From positions 20,696,509-20,760,508 of the forward strand of contig NC_087064.1 of NCBI RefSeq assembly GCF_963678635.1: 64,000 nt of DNA, read 5' to 3'. Source of the DNA: Symsagittifera roscoffensis. Taxonomy: Eukaryota > Xenacoelomorpha > Acoela > Convolutidae. The stretch's first letter is position 1. Each line of letters starts with the position of its first letter. Below the pieces are notes generated by a model. The model made no database searches, had not been told where the DNA came from, and was given only the letters and a program-made list of their open reading frames with translations. The position numbers and the translations under genes are program-made. Positions 10,219 through 22,583 of this stretch are shown here, one piece after another.

Positions 10219-11201
10219 TGGAACCTGATCTAAACTACATTTTATTATTGGATAAATTAGATATTTTACCACTGTAAAGTATTTAATATTAACCAATCAT
10301 AATCCATCCAACTAACAACCAACTTATTTGTAAGTGCTGAAATTACTTGTAATTTCAGCACCAGAGAGATTTGAATTTAACTTAGAAATTAGTTGCCTCT
10401 CCAAGAGAACTTCAGCAGTCGCAATAAGCCAGTATACTCTAGATCTATTGAGCCTAGCAGAGACTAGTTAAACACTCCGAGACTAGTAGATAAAAGAGTA
10501 AGTTTAGGATCGGTATTAGACTAAGAAGTTGCACGAATCTATCCGGCCGAAAATAAGATAGCGTGACGAGCAGACGGTGTACCCTATCCGAAATTACTCT
10601 ATGAGTTAACCATGTCCATCTTAACTCATCTGGTGCGACCATAAGTCTCGAATAAGACCTTAATAGCTTAGAACTAACCAAAAATAGATTAGAACTTAGA
10701 CAAAACATTTTCAAAATGTTACACGATAATAACTTAATTGAAATGTCTCTACGACTCAATAGATCAGAGCCGATATTCCGCACAACACTAGAACTACCTG
10801 GTATTGGAAGAAGACCTCGAACAAGAGACGATATACGACTAAGTAGAAACTTGCCATGTAGTTTTATGGTTGTACGGCAAAAGCCAACACAAACTTTTAT
10901 ACTTAGAATCTTATTAGCAATGAATTTAGATTTTCATTCGCAAACATAAAGTTTTGAAGTAAATCTTCATGATAATTTCAGGCGCTAAACAAAATTATTA
11001 ATGTACAATAACGATTGATAAAAAGATCTCAGATCGTTTTCCTAATTTCTGCAGTATTGTAAAAAACATATTTGAAGAATATTTATTGAAAATGAAAATA
11101 AAAATTAGTAGCATGACAATAATTGTTAGTAAACATAAATCATCCTGTTGTTCCAGCTTCATCACCTAAACATAACAGCAATAATAAGCTCACTAATATC
11201 A
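10219..11201 (+). repeat. 5' LTR
   Basis: Starts TGGAACCTGATC and ends CACTAATATCA. It matches the 3' LTR with roughly 18 differences counted by eye (about 2 percent). A 77-codon frame inside it (10716-10949) also occurs in the 3' LTR but has no other sign of being a gene. Confidence 0.85.
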
Positions 11202-11877
11202 TTAAAAAACTAAATCTTTTTATTAAATAAAGTTAATCAATTTTAAACTTAAATTCATTTAATTTTAAAAATCAGATCATCAAGGCTTATCCTTGGATCT
11301 TAATAAATTTTCTATTTCACTAAATTTAAAATCTGATCATCAAGGCCTATCCTTGGATCAAAAAGATTAATTTTGTTCTCTCCCACCCACTTAGTAAGTG
11401 TCTAACGACCTCAAACGTCCATTCACTATCCAACCTTTCCAAAAGACCCAGGACTAATAGAAAGATTTCATAAAACTAACCATTCAAATTAAGATAAACA
11501 GTGAAGAACTTCGGTTATTCATCCTTCACTTGAACCCTCCTCTTAACAGACCCAGGATAGATCTTAGACTTAGTAAGTTTAAAATAGTATCTAACGAACT
11601 ACTTGCGTTCTAATTATACCTGAACCTTGTGGATCGATTTACTATTCTCCAACCCTTGAACACAATCACTACCCCTAAGTAGGATTAAGTAAGTTAACAC
11701 CTTAACTTAGACTAGCCACGAGAAAGTAAAAAAATCATTCTTCGGAATCGATATACTTTTCTCTCCAACCCTGAAAAAAAAAAGACCCAGGTTTAGCTAA
11801 CCAAAAAATCGTGAGGACTAACAGTTCAAGGAAATAGAAATAACTAACAACTTCTTGCATCCCTCATCCTCAACGTT
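11202..11877 (+). other. Untranslated leader of the retroelement
   Basis: No gene. A block with ATCATCAAGG(C)...TATCCTTGGATC occurs twice (about 11272-11301 and 11335-11360), and GACCCAGG occurs several times up to 11800. A canonical primer-binding site (TGG start complementary to a tRNA 3' end) is not apparent next to the LTR. Confidence 0.5.
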
Positions 11878-12339
11878 ATGTCATTCAAAAATTTAGGAAA
11901 TAAACAAACAATCGTTTTACACAACTGTGAAATAGATAACAAAAAATACGATCTTGTAATCACACCTCTTACACAAATAGTTGGATAAATTAGAACAAAA
12001 CGACAAAAAATAAAAAGGAAAATTATAAACAAACAAAGACAAATCACACAAAAAAGATTTTCAAAAAATAGAAACGCATTTTCTGAATCAGAAGCCAACA
12101 GTTTGGACGAACTATACAAACTAAAAGAATCAATAGATAAAAATTGTCCCATTCATGATCAATTATATTTTTCCGACTCAGAAACAACTTCAAATTCATC
12201 AAAAAGAGGAAAAAGAAAAATAAAAAAGCAATACAAACACAAACCAGTACACTTGTATAATTGGAATCAACCAATTAGACACATTGATAGTTATATATTA
12301 ACAGTCATAAAACGAAAAAATGAGCCACACTCAAAGTGA
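11878..12339 (+). pseudogene. Small basic frame upstream of gag, interrupted
   Basis: ATG at 11878 opens a frame of about 153 codons with an internal TAA at 11986-11988. The protein is Lys/Arg-rich in its middle and end (KRGKRKIKKQYKHK). It overlaps the start of the next frame (ATG at 12320) by 20 bases, as expected for a compact retroelement. The function is unknown; an RNA-binding accessory or gag leader protein is possible. Confidence 0.45.
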
Positions 12340-15300
12340 CGAAAGTCCAGATGACGAAGCAGTTTTTCCCTTTCTTATAGATTCACTCGATGATAGAGGA
12401 CAACACAATTTTTGCAAGAACTTACTCGTAAATTTGTTTGAACCAGGAATCAGCCCTTGCAAAGCAGAATTCCCAGATGTAAAAATCAAAAGACAAATTA
12501 TTGAACATTATTTGAAAGACATATGTAATCTAACACAGCAATACGGAATCTACACCATAGAATTTAGCACACCAAATACAGCCCATCGTAAAAATGTAAA
12601 TCAAACAGACGATATTGAATTAGAATTTTCAAAAGTATTCATAAAATATATCAAAAGCATACAATATCATAATTCACAAAGAGCAAACTCCATATTCACT
12701 AACGAAGTTTTTGCAGTAATATATAGTTATATATCTATATTAGAAAAAGCTGAAGTTCAAAGTATATCACCAACTGAAACATCCAAACATACAAAAGTAC
12801 GAAATGAAATCACAGTATTTTCAATATTTCTACATATATTTTGCGAAAATTTCACAAAAGAAGATGTTTCACAAAACACTAAACATGATTTACAAAAGAT
12901 TTTAGCATGGTTTATAATAGATTATTTCACCCACAATTTATATTTAATTTCACAGGCAAGAAAAAATTTCAGACCCCAAAATACCAATGATGACACTGTT
13001 CTTTAAGAATAATCAGATTACGTTTGGGACCCTGACTGGTCTCATCATGCAATTCTAAATATCCCACAAGCTATCTCAAGTCAAGCAATAAGTACAATAT
13101 CTTTCCACAGAGACTATGTAAAAGTAGTACCATTAACCATTGATGCAACACCATTAAATTATAATACATTTTTACCTGATACACGAAATAACAGTTTAAA
13201 TTCGACGGTTATACATAATGAAAATCTCAATGGAACCAGAAATCTTACACAACAAGACATTCAAACACCATCACACTTCATAAACGAAGAAATCGTCCAA
13301 ACAACAACAACAACTACACAACAAAGTATTTCATCAATACATCCCAATCTGACAACACCAAGAGATACAAATACATCACTAACACAGGTAACCTTACAAT
13401 CAACCGTTAAACCTTCGGTTGCTCCAAAATATTCACATATGGACTATCAAACGTGTAGACCAATGACAATACCGTCAAAACATGAAAACCGTTCACAAGA
13501 AATACTTTTGCAGAACACAATTATAATTATGCTCACAAACCAAGAACAAACCAATCTCCCCGAAAAAATACACAAAACTTAAACCACGTATATTTCCATA
13601 ATTGGAATCTCCTAAAAACATCGACCAATTCAGTAAATTTTCCAGAAAATCCACAACCTACACAGGATTATAGTGAAAATTACCCATTCTTTCAACAGAA
13701 TAAAAATAAACAACATATACCATATAATACAAACTATTTATCATCTGAAGAAGATGATTATCACCAACCAGATATTTTTGAACCATATACTAAAGAATAT
13801 CGCACACAAAGACCGCGACAATCTCAACCATCTCAAAATATGAAAATTTACCCACAAAATCCAACAGATATACAAAATCCACATTAAATGCATATACAAA
13901 ACCCATTTAACACACAATCTTTTCAACCAATACAACCACAAAACCCAATTTTAATGCATTCTTATCAACCAACTCAAATGCAAAAACGAAATACCGCTTC
14001 CATATTACCTTCAGCAACACGAAATAACAAAAAATCAACTTTCAAATTTTTCACAAATGCCAAATGCCGCAGAATCAATACAGATGACAATGAATCCATA
14101 CCTCATGGGTGGATCATCAATAACATCCAATAAACCACTGATGGTATTCACAGGAACAGACCCTGAATATTCTGTAGAAGATTACCTAAATGCAGTAACA
14201 GCTAATTTAATTTTAAATATAGGACCTGACCCAATTAATACGCCACTTCATGAAAATTGGATACATAGACGCACAGCGTTAATACAAACAACATTAGATG
14301 GCGCAGCTCAAAAATGATTTTCAGTATTACCCATAGAAATAAAATCAGACTGGAAAATATTCATACAAGAATTTTCAAAAATGTTTGATTCTGAAAGAAA
14401 CAAACAACACCAAAGAGTTTTATGCAACGAAATACGTAGACTACCAATTGAAACAATTAAACAATTAGCAGTACGAATCAAAACACTAGTTCGAAAAGCA
14501 TACTCACTTAATACACATGACTATAAAAACACAAAAATGACAGAAATTTTAATGATGACCTTAACACCTCAATTAAGGAAAACAGCTATAAAAAAGAGAG
14601 CATCTCATCCTTCCTCAATTCGAGAACCAGACCTAGATTTTTGAAAATTAGTAGATAAACTAGAACCTGCAGAAATCACAATGAAACTCGAAGAAACAGA
14701 AAATCTAAAACTACAATATGTTAATCGGATTGAAACAAATACTACACATATAAATAACATACAAGAATCAGACACGGACCTGATTGAAAAAATCACTAAA
14801 AAACTAAATATCTACGAAAAACATCCAAACTTTAAAGGCAAACCATCTTTCAAAAAATGGTGTAATTATTGCCGACGATACGGACACAGTATTTCCGAAT
14901 GTAGACAAAAACAGCAAGACAGTCAGAATAAACCTCAAAAACACAAAGAACCAAATAAATCGTTCTATCAATACATGAAAAAAGACCAAAATCTACCAAA
15001 AAAAATATATATAGTAATAACAGTTCAGGAAAACAACTTCCAAGCAACTCAAATTACACAAGAAATCAATCACCATATAACTGAAGTTATAGAGGTAGAT
15101 CACCCGAACGAGGTAATACACGAAATTTCTCACAAAATAGATATAATCGATCAAATAGCCAAAATAACCAAAATAACTATTCACGATCAAATTCCAATAC
15201 AACACAATTTGTTTCTGGATCCAATTCCCAATCAAACCCAAGGAATAGACACTATTCCAATAATCAATCACGAAACTCATCATATAATAGAAATAGAAAC

Positions 15301-15649
15301 TATTCAAATAATCGAAATAGAAGTTATTCGAACAACCGAAATCAGAATTACCCGAACAGTCGATCAAGAAATAACTCATATAACAGATCAAACTATCACA
15401 GATCAAACAATAATTATCAAAACAGATCACGAAACAATTCACAAAATCGACATTCAAGTTATAATAATCGATACAGAAATTATTCCCAGTCACCACATAG
15501 GAATAATAACCGTTACCCTGATTCTAAACATCGATACAGAAGTAGCACACCAAAACATCGAAGACACATTAATCAAGTGCAAACAAATGAAGAAACAACT
15601 TCAGACCCTCCAGGTATTGATGACACAGGAAGTCACGAAATACAACTAA
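12320..15649 (+). pseudogene. gag: gag-like polyprotein, broken
   Basis: ATG at 12320 starts a 228-codon frame. The same frame continues after TAA codons at 13004 and 13010 to TAA 13580. A Gln/Pro-rich segment then reads in another frame (about 13545-14133, stop at 13885), and the capsid-like part returns to the first frame from about 14057, with TGA at 14315 and 14642. The capsid-like part includes FTGTDPEYSVEDYLNAV, resembling the start of the retrotransposon gag domain. A zinc knuckle of the form C-x2-C-x4-H-x4-C (CNYCRRYGHSISEC) is encoded at 14859-14900. After the slippery site at 14998 the zero frame stays open to 15649 but reads low-complexity Ile/Thr-rich sequence, while the -1 frame reads an Asn/Arg/Ser-rich tail leading into pol. 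At nearly 900 codons before the slippery site it is long for a gag. Confidence 0.7.
14998..15004 (+). promoter_or_regulatory. A_AAA_AAA -1 frameshift site, copy 1
   Basis: The heptamer lies in the correct phase of the gag frame (CCA AAA AAA ATA), about 33 codons after the zinc knuckle; the -1 frame then runs into protease. A run of eight A is also prone to sequencing and replication error, so function is inferred from phase and position only. Confidence 0.5.
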
Positions 15650-18370
15650 ATCAAATAAATTGTGAATCATCAGATACAGAAAGTGAAACAGATAATACCA
15701 TCTCAGTAAATATGATAACAGTCAAAAACGACTATGAACCTATCATATATGAACAACCTTTCAATTCACATATATATGAAAATCAATTGGAACTCCTCCA
15801 CAATTACTATATTGGACCCATTGATAATACACAAACTACACAAGAAGTAAACGAAATTAACACGGTAATTAAACCCGATAAAAAAGACGAAACACAATGC
15901 TCAAACACAAAACATATTTATCAAAATATACAAAAAGAACAACCGAGAGAAAAAATTTGGACAATTCCATTTCTCTTAGAAAGCCCAAAAAATAAAGAAT
16001 TTCAACCACTAGATCTTGAAATCGATTTTTTAATTGACTCAGGAGCAGAATCATTAATATTCCCACATGGAATGAAATTAAAACAGTACATCCAAATTTA
16101 ACACCTCTTGAAACCTCTAGTTAATTAGCAACAGCACAAGGATCAACATTAGTAAATTATGGAAAAATCCAATTTTTTCTTCTCCCCACGAGAACAATGG
16201 AACAAAACAAAATTTTAAACAAACCGTTTAAACAAATATTTCATATAACTAATATTAAGCACAATATCATTGGTATACCATTTATCTCTAAATATATACC
16301 AACAATCAACATCTTAAATACTAAGATACATATAAAAAATAAATACACAAAAACAAAAAACACAGCCCTAACATTCTTCCAAAGATTAAACAAACAACCA
16401 CCATTTTTCTCAAATTTTTACCCCATTTATAATCAACAACGGAATTACCTGAAACCACTATCAGGAAATATATATAATTTTTCTATAAAAAAAGTTCACC
16501 AGTATAACAAAAGTCAAAATAAACAACAACTTTTTATGTCAGACTTCGAATTTAAATCTATTCACAAATTTTTCAAAATTACGATCTCATCCGGAATTAT
16601 TCGAAACACTCGAATTCCGACATCATTTCATTACATGTAAATAACAATATACCATATCAAGTAACATTACCTTTAGGACTTTTAGGATATTGTGAAACAA
16701 ATGCTACAATTTCACCTATAAATGAAGTAGCCTACCGCGTTAATAATATACTAAAAATATTAGACATTTGCCAATCAACAATTCTTGACGAAGAATTATC
16801 TATAAATATATAATAAGTAATGAAAAGAGAAATACAGATTATTTCACAAAAACACCATATTTTAAACCAACATTGAAAATAACAAATTACACAAAAGAAC
16901 AACAAACATTTTTAACAATGTTTAATTTTGAACATTCACAAATTACACAAACCGAGTTTGATAAATTAGCAAAACAACTGTTAAAATATTCATCAGTTTA
17001 TACAACATCAAAGTTTGACGTTGGAAAAATTAGTTCATCGCTACAACTTCCGTTAAAACCTGACGCAGTTTTCAAAAAACAAAGTGCAAGTAAAGTACCG
17101 ATTCACTTACATGACATGGTAAATAGATAACTTGACATTTTAGAACAATACGAAATTATCTCACCAGTAAATAAAGAAGAACAACCAAAAGGAAACACCT
17201 TCATTAACCCTGTTATCATTCTAGCAAAAGGTGAATCACTAAAAATAGTTTTAGACGCTAGATATCTCAATTCACTAATTGACGAATCAAAATGCAATTG
17301 GCCTAGTGAACCAATACAAGTTATCTTAACAAAGATAAACGGTAAATATTTCACAACCGCCGATATGAATAATGCTTATAATCAAATACCACTAGATGAA
17401 CAATCACGACGTTTAACACAATTTGTTATTGGAAATCAACAATATGAATTTAATCGCTTATTCTATGGAATATCCATAGGTCCAGCAGCTTTTTCAGCTT
17501 TTATGAGTAAAATTTTTAGACCACTAATACTCATGAAAAATGCAATCACATATTTACATGATGTTTTTATGCAATCACAAACCAAAGACGAGATGTTTAC
17601 AGTTTTAGAACAATACCATAAGATACTTCAGAACGAAAATCTGAAAGCAGCCCCCGATAAATCACACTTCTTTCTAACACGCGTTAAATTTTTAGGACAT
17701 AATAATGAACAAAACACTATCACTCCATTAAAAAAACGCATTGATGCTATTCAAAAACTTCAGCCACCAACAAATAAAAAATAAAATCCAAGAATTCCTT
17801 GGAATGTTAAATTTCTTAAGTAAATATGTTTACAAAATGCAATTATACTTAAGACCCTTCTATAATATCCTCAGACAACAAAATAATTTTGAATGGACCA
17901 CTGAACATCAAACACGATTTGAAGAAATTAAAAAACTTTTAACTGAAAAAATTTCAAATACAATTCCAGATCCAAATCAACCATTCTATGCAACGTGCGA
18001 TGCTTCAAATTTTGGCATTGGCGCAGCATTGCTACAATCACATATTGGAACAAATAAATTGAACCTTATATCAGCAAATTCACGAATATTCACTCAGGCA
18101 GAGCTACGACTCTCAACTCTAATGAGAGAATGTACAGCTATAATTCATACACTTACAGAATATGAATTTCTGATACTTGGATCAAAACACCCAACAGTTC
18201 TATTCACAGATCACAAACCAATTTTTTTTCTCTTTACACAAAAGTCAAATCCAAATCTTAGAGTTTATAGATTTCAACTAATTCTAATGAAATTTCCAAA
18301 CTTACATATAGTTTGGACAGCAGGAAAAAACCTTGCATTACCAGATACATTAAGTAGAAATACGCCACCA
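15005..18370 (+). pseudogene. pol: pol copy 1: protease, reverse transcriptase, RNase H (broken)
   Basis: In the -1 frame an Asn/Arg/Ser-rich linker leads to a retroviral-type aspartic protease with the LIDSGAESLIF active-site block near 16030-16060. The frame shifts right after it, and again near 16594 and 16810, with stops near 16122 and at 17128. The RT fingers/palm occupy about 17130-17720. The usual Y-x-D-D motif reads YLHD (17550-17561), so the first catalytic Asp is His. An extra base near 17779 shifts the frame before the connection/RNase H part (17790-18370), which contains the YATCDAS block. The order is that of gypsy-like pol genes. It is not functional as read. Confidence 0.8.
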
Positions 18371-19357
18371 GAACATGCAGAAATCACAATGAAACTCGAA
18401 GAAACAGAAAATCTAAAACTACAATATGTTAATCGGATTGAAACAAATACTACACATATAAATAACATACAAGAATCAGACACGGACCTGATTGAAAAAA
18501 TCACTAAAAAACTAAATATCTACGAAAAACATCCAAACTTTAAAGGCAAACCATCTTTCAAAAAATGGTGTAATTATTGCCGACGATACGGACACAGTAT
18601 TTCCGAATGTAGACAAAAACAGCAAGACAGTCAGAATAAACCTCAAAAACACAAAGAACCAAATAAATTGTTCTATCAATACATGAAAAAAGACCAAAAT
18701 CTACCAAAAAAAATATATATAGTAATAACAGTTCAGGAAAACCACTTCCAAGCAACTCAAATTACACAAGAAATCAATCACCTTATAACTCAAGTTATAG
18801 AGGTAGATCACCCGAACGAGGAAATACACGAAATTTCTCACAAAATAGATATAATCGATCAAATAGCCAAAATAACCAAAATAACTATTCACGATCAAAT
18901 TCCAATACAACACAATTTGTTTCTGGATCCAATTCCCAATCAAACCCAAGGAATAGACACTATTCCAATAATCAATCACGAAACTCATCATATAATAGAA
19001 ATAGAAACTATTCAAATAATCGAAATAGAAGTTATTCGAACAACCGAAATCAGAATTACCCGAACAGTCGATCAAGAAATAACTCATATAACAGATCAAA
19101 CTATCACAGATCAAACAATAATTATCAAAACAGATCACGAAACAATTCACAAAATCGACATTCAAGTTATAATAATCGATACAGAAATTATTCCCAGTCA
19201 CCACATAGGAATAATAACCGTTACCCTGATTCTAAACATCGATACAGAAGTAGCACACCAAAACATCGAAGACACATTAATCAAGTGCAAACAAATGAAG
19301 AAACAACTTCAGACCCTCCAGGTATTGATGACACAGGAAGTCACGAAATACAACTAA
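17741..19357 (+). CDS. Chimeric RNase H-gag open frame across the duplication junction
   Basis: Because the duplicated unit is a multiple of three, the RNase H frame of copy 1 runs without a stop into the gag 3' frame of copy 2, giving 538 codons: connection/RNase H (with CDASNFGIGAAL and the TDHKP block), then at about 18370 the gag segment with a second CCHC knuckle (CNYCRRYGHSISEC), then the zero-frame low-complexity tail. It is a rearrangement product; whether it is expressed is unknown. Confidence 0.6.
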   Translation: MMLFKNFSHQQIKNKIQEFLGMLNFLSKYVYKMQLYLRPFYNILRQQNNFEWTTEHQTRFEEIKKLLTEKISNTIPDPNQPFYATCDASNFGIGAALLQSHIGTNKLNLISANSRIFTQAELRLSTLMRECTAIIHTLTEYEFLILGSKHPTVLFTDHKPIFFLFTQKSNPNLRVYRFQLILMKFPNLHIVWTAGKNLALPDTLSRNTPPEHAEITMKLEETENLKLQYVNRIETNTTHINNIQESDTDLIEKITKKLNIYEKHPNFKGKPSFKKWCNYCRRYGHSISECRQKQQDSQNKPQKHKEPNKLFYQYMKKDQNLPKKIYIVITVQENHFQATQITQEINHLITQVIEVDHPNEEIHEISHKIDIIDQIAKITKITIHDQIPIQHNLFLDPIPNQTQGIDTIPIINHETHHIIEIETIQIIEIEVIRTTEIRITRTVDQEITHITDQTITDQTIIIKTDHETIHKIDIQVIIIDTEIIPSHHIGIITVTLILNIDTEVAHQNIEDTLIKCKQMKKQLQTLQVLMTQEVTKYN

Positions 19358-22078
19358 ATCAAATAAATTGTGAATCATCAGATACAGAAAGTGAAACAGA
19401 TGATACCATCTCAGTAAATATGATAACAGTCAAAAACGACTATGAACCTATCATATATGAACAACCTTTCAATTCACATATATATGAAAATCAATTGGAA
19501 CTCCTCCACAATTACTATATTGGACCCATTGATAATACACAAACTACACAAGAAGTAAACGAAATTAACACGGTAATTAAACCCGATAAAAAAGACGAAA
19601 CACAATGCTCAAACACAAAACATATTTATCAAAATATACAAAAAGAACAACCGAGAGAAAAAATTTGGACAATTCCATTTCTCTTAGAAAGCCCAAAAAA
19701 TAAAGAATTTCAACCACTAGATCTTGAAATCGATTTTTTAATTGACTCAGGAGCAGAATCATTAATATTCCCACATGGAATGAAATTAAAACAGTACATC
19801 CAAATTTAACACCTCTTGAAACCTCTAGTTAATTAGCAACAGCACAAGGATCAACATTAGTAAATTATGGAAAAATCCAATTTTTTCTTCTCCCCACGAG
19901 AACAATGGAACAAAACAAAATTTTAAACAAACCGTTTAAACAAATATTTCATATAACTAATATTAAGCACAATATCATTGGTATACCATTTATCTCTAAA
20001 TATATACCAACAATCAACATCTTAAATACTAAGATACATATAAAAAATAATTACACAAAAACAAAAAACACAGCCCTAACATTCTTCCAAAGATTAAACA
20101 AACAACCACCATTTTTCTCAAATTTTTACCCCATTTATAATCAACAACGGAATTACCTGAAACCACTATCAGGAAATATATATAATTTTTCTATAAAAAA
20201 AGTTCACCAGTATAACAAAAGTCAAAATAAACAACAACTTTTTATGTCAGACTTCGAATTTAAATCTATTCACAAATTTTTCAAAATTACGATCTCATCC
20301 GGAAATTATTCGAAACACTCGAATTCCGACATCATTTCATTACATGTAAATAACAATACACCATATCAAGTAACATTACCTTTAGGACTTTTAGGATATT
20401 GTGAAACAAATGCTACAATTTCACCTATAAATGAAGTAGCCTACCGCGTTAATAATATACTAAAAATATTAGACATTTGCCAATCAACAATTCTTGACGA
20501 AGAATTATCTATAAATAATATAATAAGTAATGAAAAGAGAAATACAGATTATTTCACAAAAACACCATATTTTAAACCAACATTGAAAATAACAAATTAC
20601 ACAAAAGAACAACAAACATTTTTAACAATGTTTAATTTTGAACATTCACAAATTACACAAACCGAGTTTGATAAATTAGCAAAACAACTGTTAAAATATT
20701 CATCAGTTTATACAACATCAAAGTTTGACGTTGGAAAAATTAGTTCATCGCTACAACTTCCGTTAAAACCTGACGCAGTTTTCAAAAAACAAAGTGCAAG
20801 TAAAGTACCGATTCACTTACATGACATGGTAAATAGATAACTTGACATTTTAGAACAATACGAAATTATCTCACCAGTAAATAAAGAAGAACAACCAAAA
20901 GGAAACACCTTCATTAACCCTGTTATCATTCTAGCAAAAGGTGAATCACTAAAAATAGTTTTAGACGCTAGATATCTCAATTCACTAATTGACGAATCAA
21001 AATGCAATTGGCCTAGTGAACCAATACAAGTTATCTTAACAAAGATAAACGGTAAATATTTCACAACCGCCGATATGAATAATGCTTATAATCAAATACC
21101 ACTAGATGAACAATCACGACGTTTAACACAATTTGTTATTGGAAATCAACAATATGAATTTAATCGCTTATTCTATGGAATATCCATAGGTCCAGCAGCT
21201 TTTTCAGCTTTTATGAGTAAAATTTTTAGACCACTAATACTCAAGAAAAATGCAATCACATATTTACATGATGTTTTTATGCAATCACAAACCAAAGACG
21301 AGATGTTTACAGTTTTAGAACAATACCATAAGATACTTCAGAACGAAAATCTGAAAGCAGCCCCCGATAAATCACACTTCTTTCTAACACGCGTTAAATT
21401 TTTAGGACATAATAATGAACAAAACACTATCACTCCATTAAAAAAACGCATTGATGCTATTCAAAAACTTCAGCCACCAACAAATAAAAAGAAAATCCAA
21501 GAATTCCTTGGAATGTTAAATTTCTTAAGTAAATATGTTTACAAAATGCAATTATACTTAAGACCCTTCTATAATATCCTCAGACAACAAAATAATTTTG
21601 AATGGACCACTGAACATCAAACACGATTTGAAGAAATTAAAAAACTTTTAACTGAAAAAATTTCAAATACAATTCCAGATCCAAATCAACCATTCTATGC
21701 AACGTGCGATGCTTCAAATTTTGGCATCGGCGCAGCATTGCTACAATCACATATTGGAACAAATAAATTGAACCTTATATCAGCAAATTCACGAATATTC
21801 ACTCAGGCAGAGCTACGACTCTCAACTCTAATGAGAGAATGTACAGCTATGATTCATACACTTACAGAATATGAATTTCTGATACTTGGATCAAAACACC
21901 CAACAGTTCTATTCACAGATCACAAACCAATTTTTTTTCTCTTTACACAAAAGTCAAATCCAAATCTTAGAGTTTATAGATTTCAACTAATTCTAATGAA
22001 ATTTCCAAACTTACATATAGTTTGGACAGCAGGAAAAAACCTTGCATTACCAGATACATTAAGTAGAAATACGCCACC
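18371..22078 (+). repeat. 3708-bp tandem duplication, copy 2
   Basis: Second unit of the direct repeat; it continues into single-copy pol sequence (integrase) after 22078. It lacks several of the one-base indels found in copy 1 (near 16594, 16810 and 17779), so copy 1 decayed further after duplication or these are sequencing errors in homopolymers. Confidence 0.9.
18706..18712 (+). promoter_or_regulatory. A_AAA_AAA -1 frameshift site, copy 2
   Basis: Same site in the second duplication unit. Here the -1 frame downstream is free of the TGA present in copy 1 near 15083 and is open to the protease end (19809). Confidence 0.5.
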
Positions 22079-22583
22079 TGAACTACTCACAAGAAAAACT
22101 ACAGTTGAAATACCACAAAATATTAAATTTTATCTCGCAAAAGATGAAACATCACCCCGATTAGAATGCAAATACGCAGTAAAAACTGATATTGATCAAT
22201 CACAGATAAATAACCTACAACATTTCCCACTCTACTTAGACTGCCAGAATAATCACTACGAAGTTGACTTACTAGGCACATCAACTTTTAAACCAATTCC
22301 ATACTCACAATGGATAAAAAATAACACTCAACAAAAAAGAATAAAACAATACTCGCATAAAAAAGACCCTTTTCCATTAATCGAAAAAGAAAATTTGACC
22401 GATACACTAAATTTATCAGGACCACAAACAAAGGATTTAAAATACACAATCAACCAAGTTTTTGACCTTCATGACCCACTTGACACAATTCCCTTATCAA
22501 AACTAGAAATTGACAATATTTTTCTCCCTCCAACAGACAAAATTACACTTGAACTTTTAAGTATCAAAATCTCGACCCAGTAA
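18713..22583 (+). pseudogene. pol: pol copy 2: protease, RT, RNase H and integrase start
   Basis: More intact than copy 1. The protease frame runs to 19809 with the DSG block near 19740, followed by a frame change and a stop near 19831. A 311-codon frame (19905-20840) covers the protease-RT linker and the start of RT, and ends at an in-frame TAA also present in copy 1. A 502-codon frame (21075-22583) covers RT palm and thumb, connection and RNase H, plus the region leading to integrase. The RT motif again reads YLHD (about 21258-21269), showing that the change predates the duplication. Stops shared by both copies also predate it. Confidence 0.8.

Larger units (their letters stand above)
14663..18370 (+). 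repeat. 3708-bp tandem duplication, copy 1
   Basis: The segment from just before the gag 3' part to the end of RNase H is repeated directly after itself at an offset of 3708 bp, a multiple of three. The junction at about 18370 joins the end of the RNase H frame to the gag frame through a short GAAC microhomology. The copies differ at only about 15-20 positions by eye, far fewer than the LTRs relative to length. Confidence 0.9.

Noticed and set aside
10716-10949. 77-codon frame inside the LTR (also 32695-32928)
   Set aside because: It is present in both LTR copies only because the LTR is duplicated; there is no homology and no codon pattern. Also open is an antisense frame of 109 codons over the same segment.
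14993-15496. 167-codon minus-strand Tyr/Asn/Phe-rich frames opposite gag/pol (also 18701-19204)
   Set aside because: Shadows of low-complexity AT-rich coding sequence, duplicated only with the tandem repeat.
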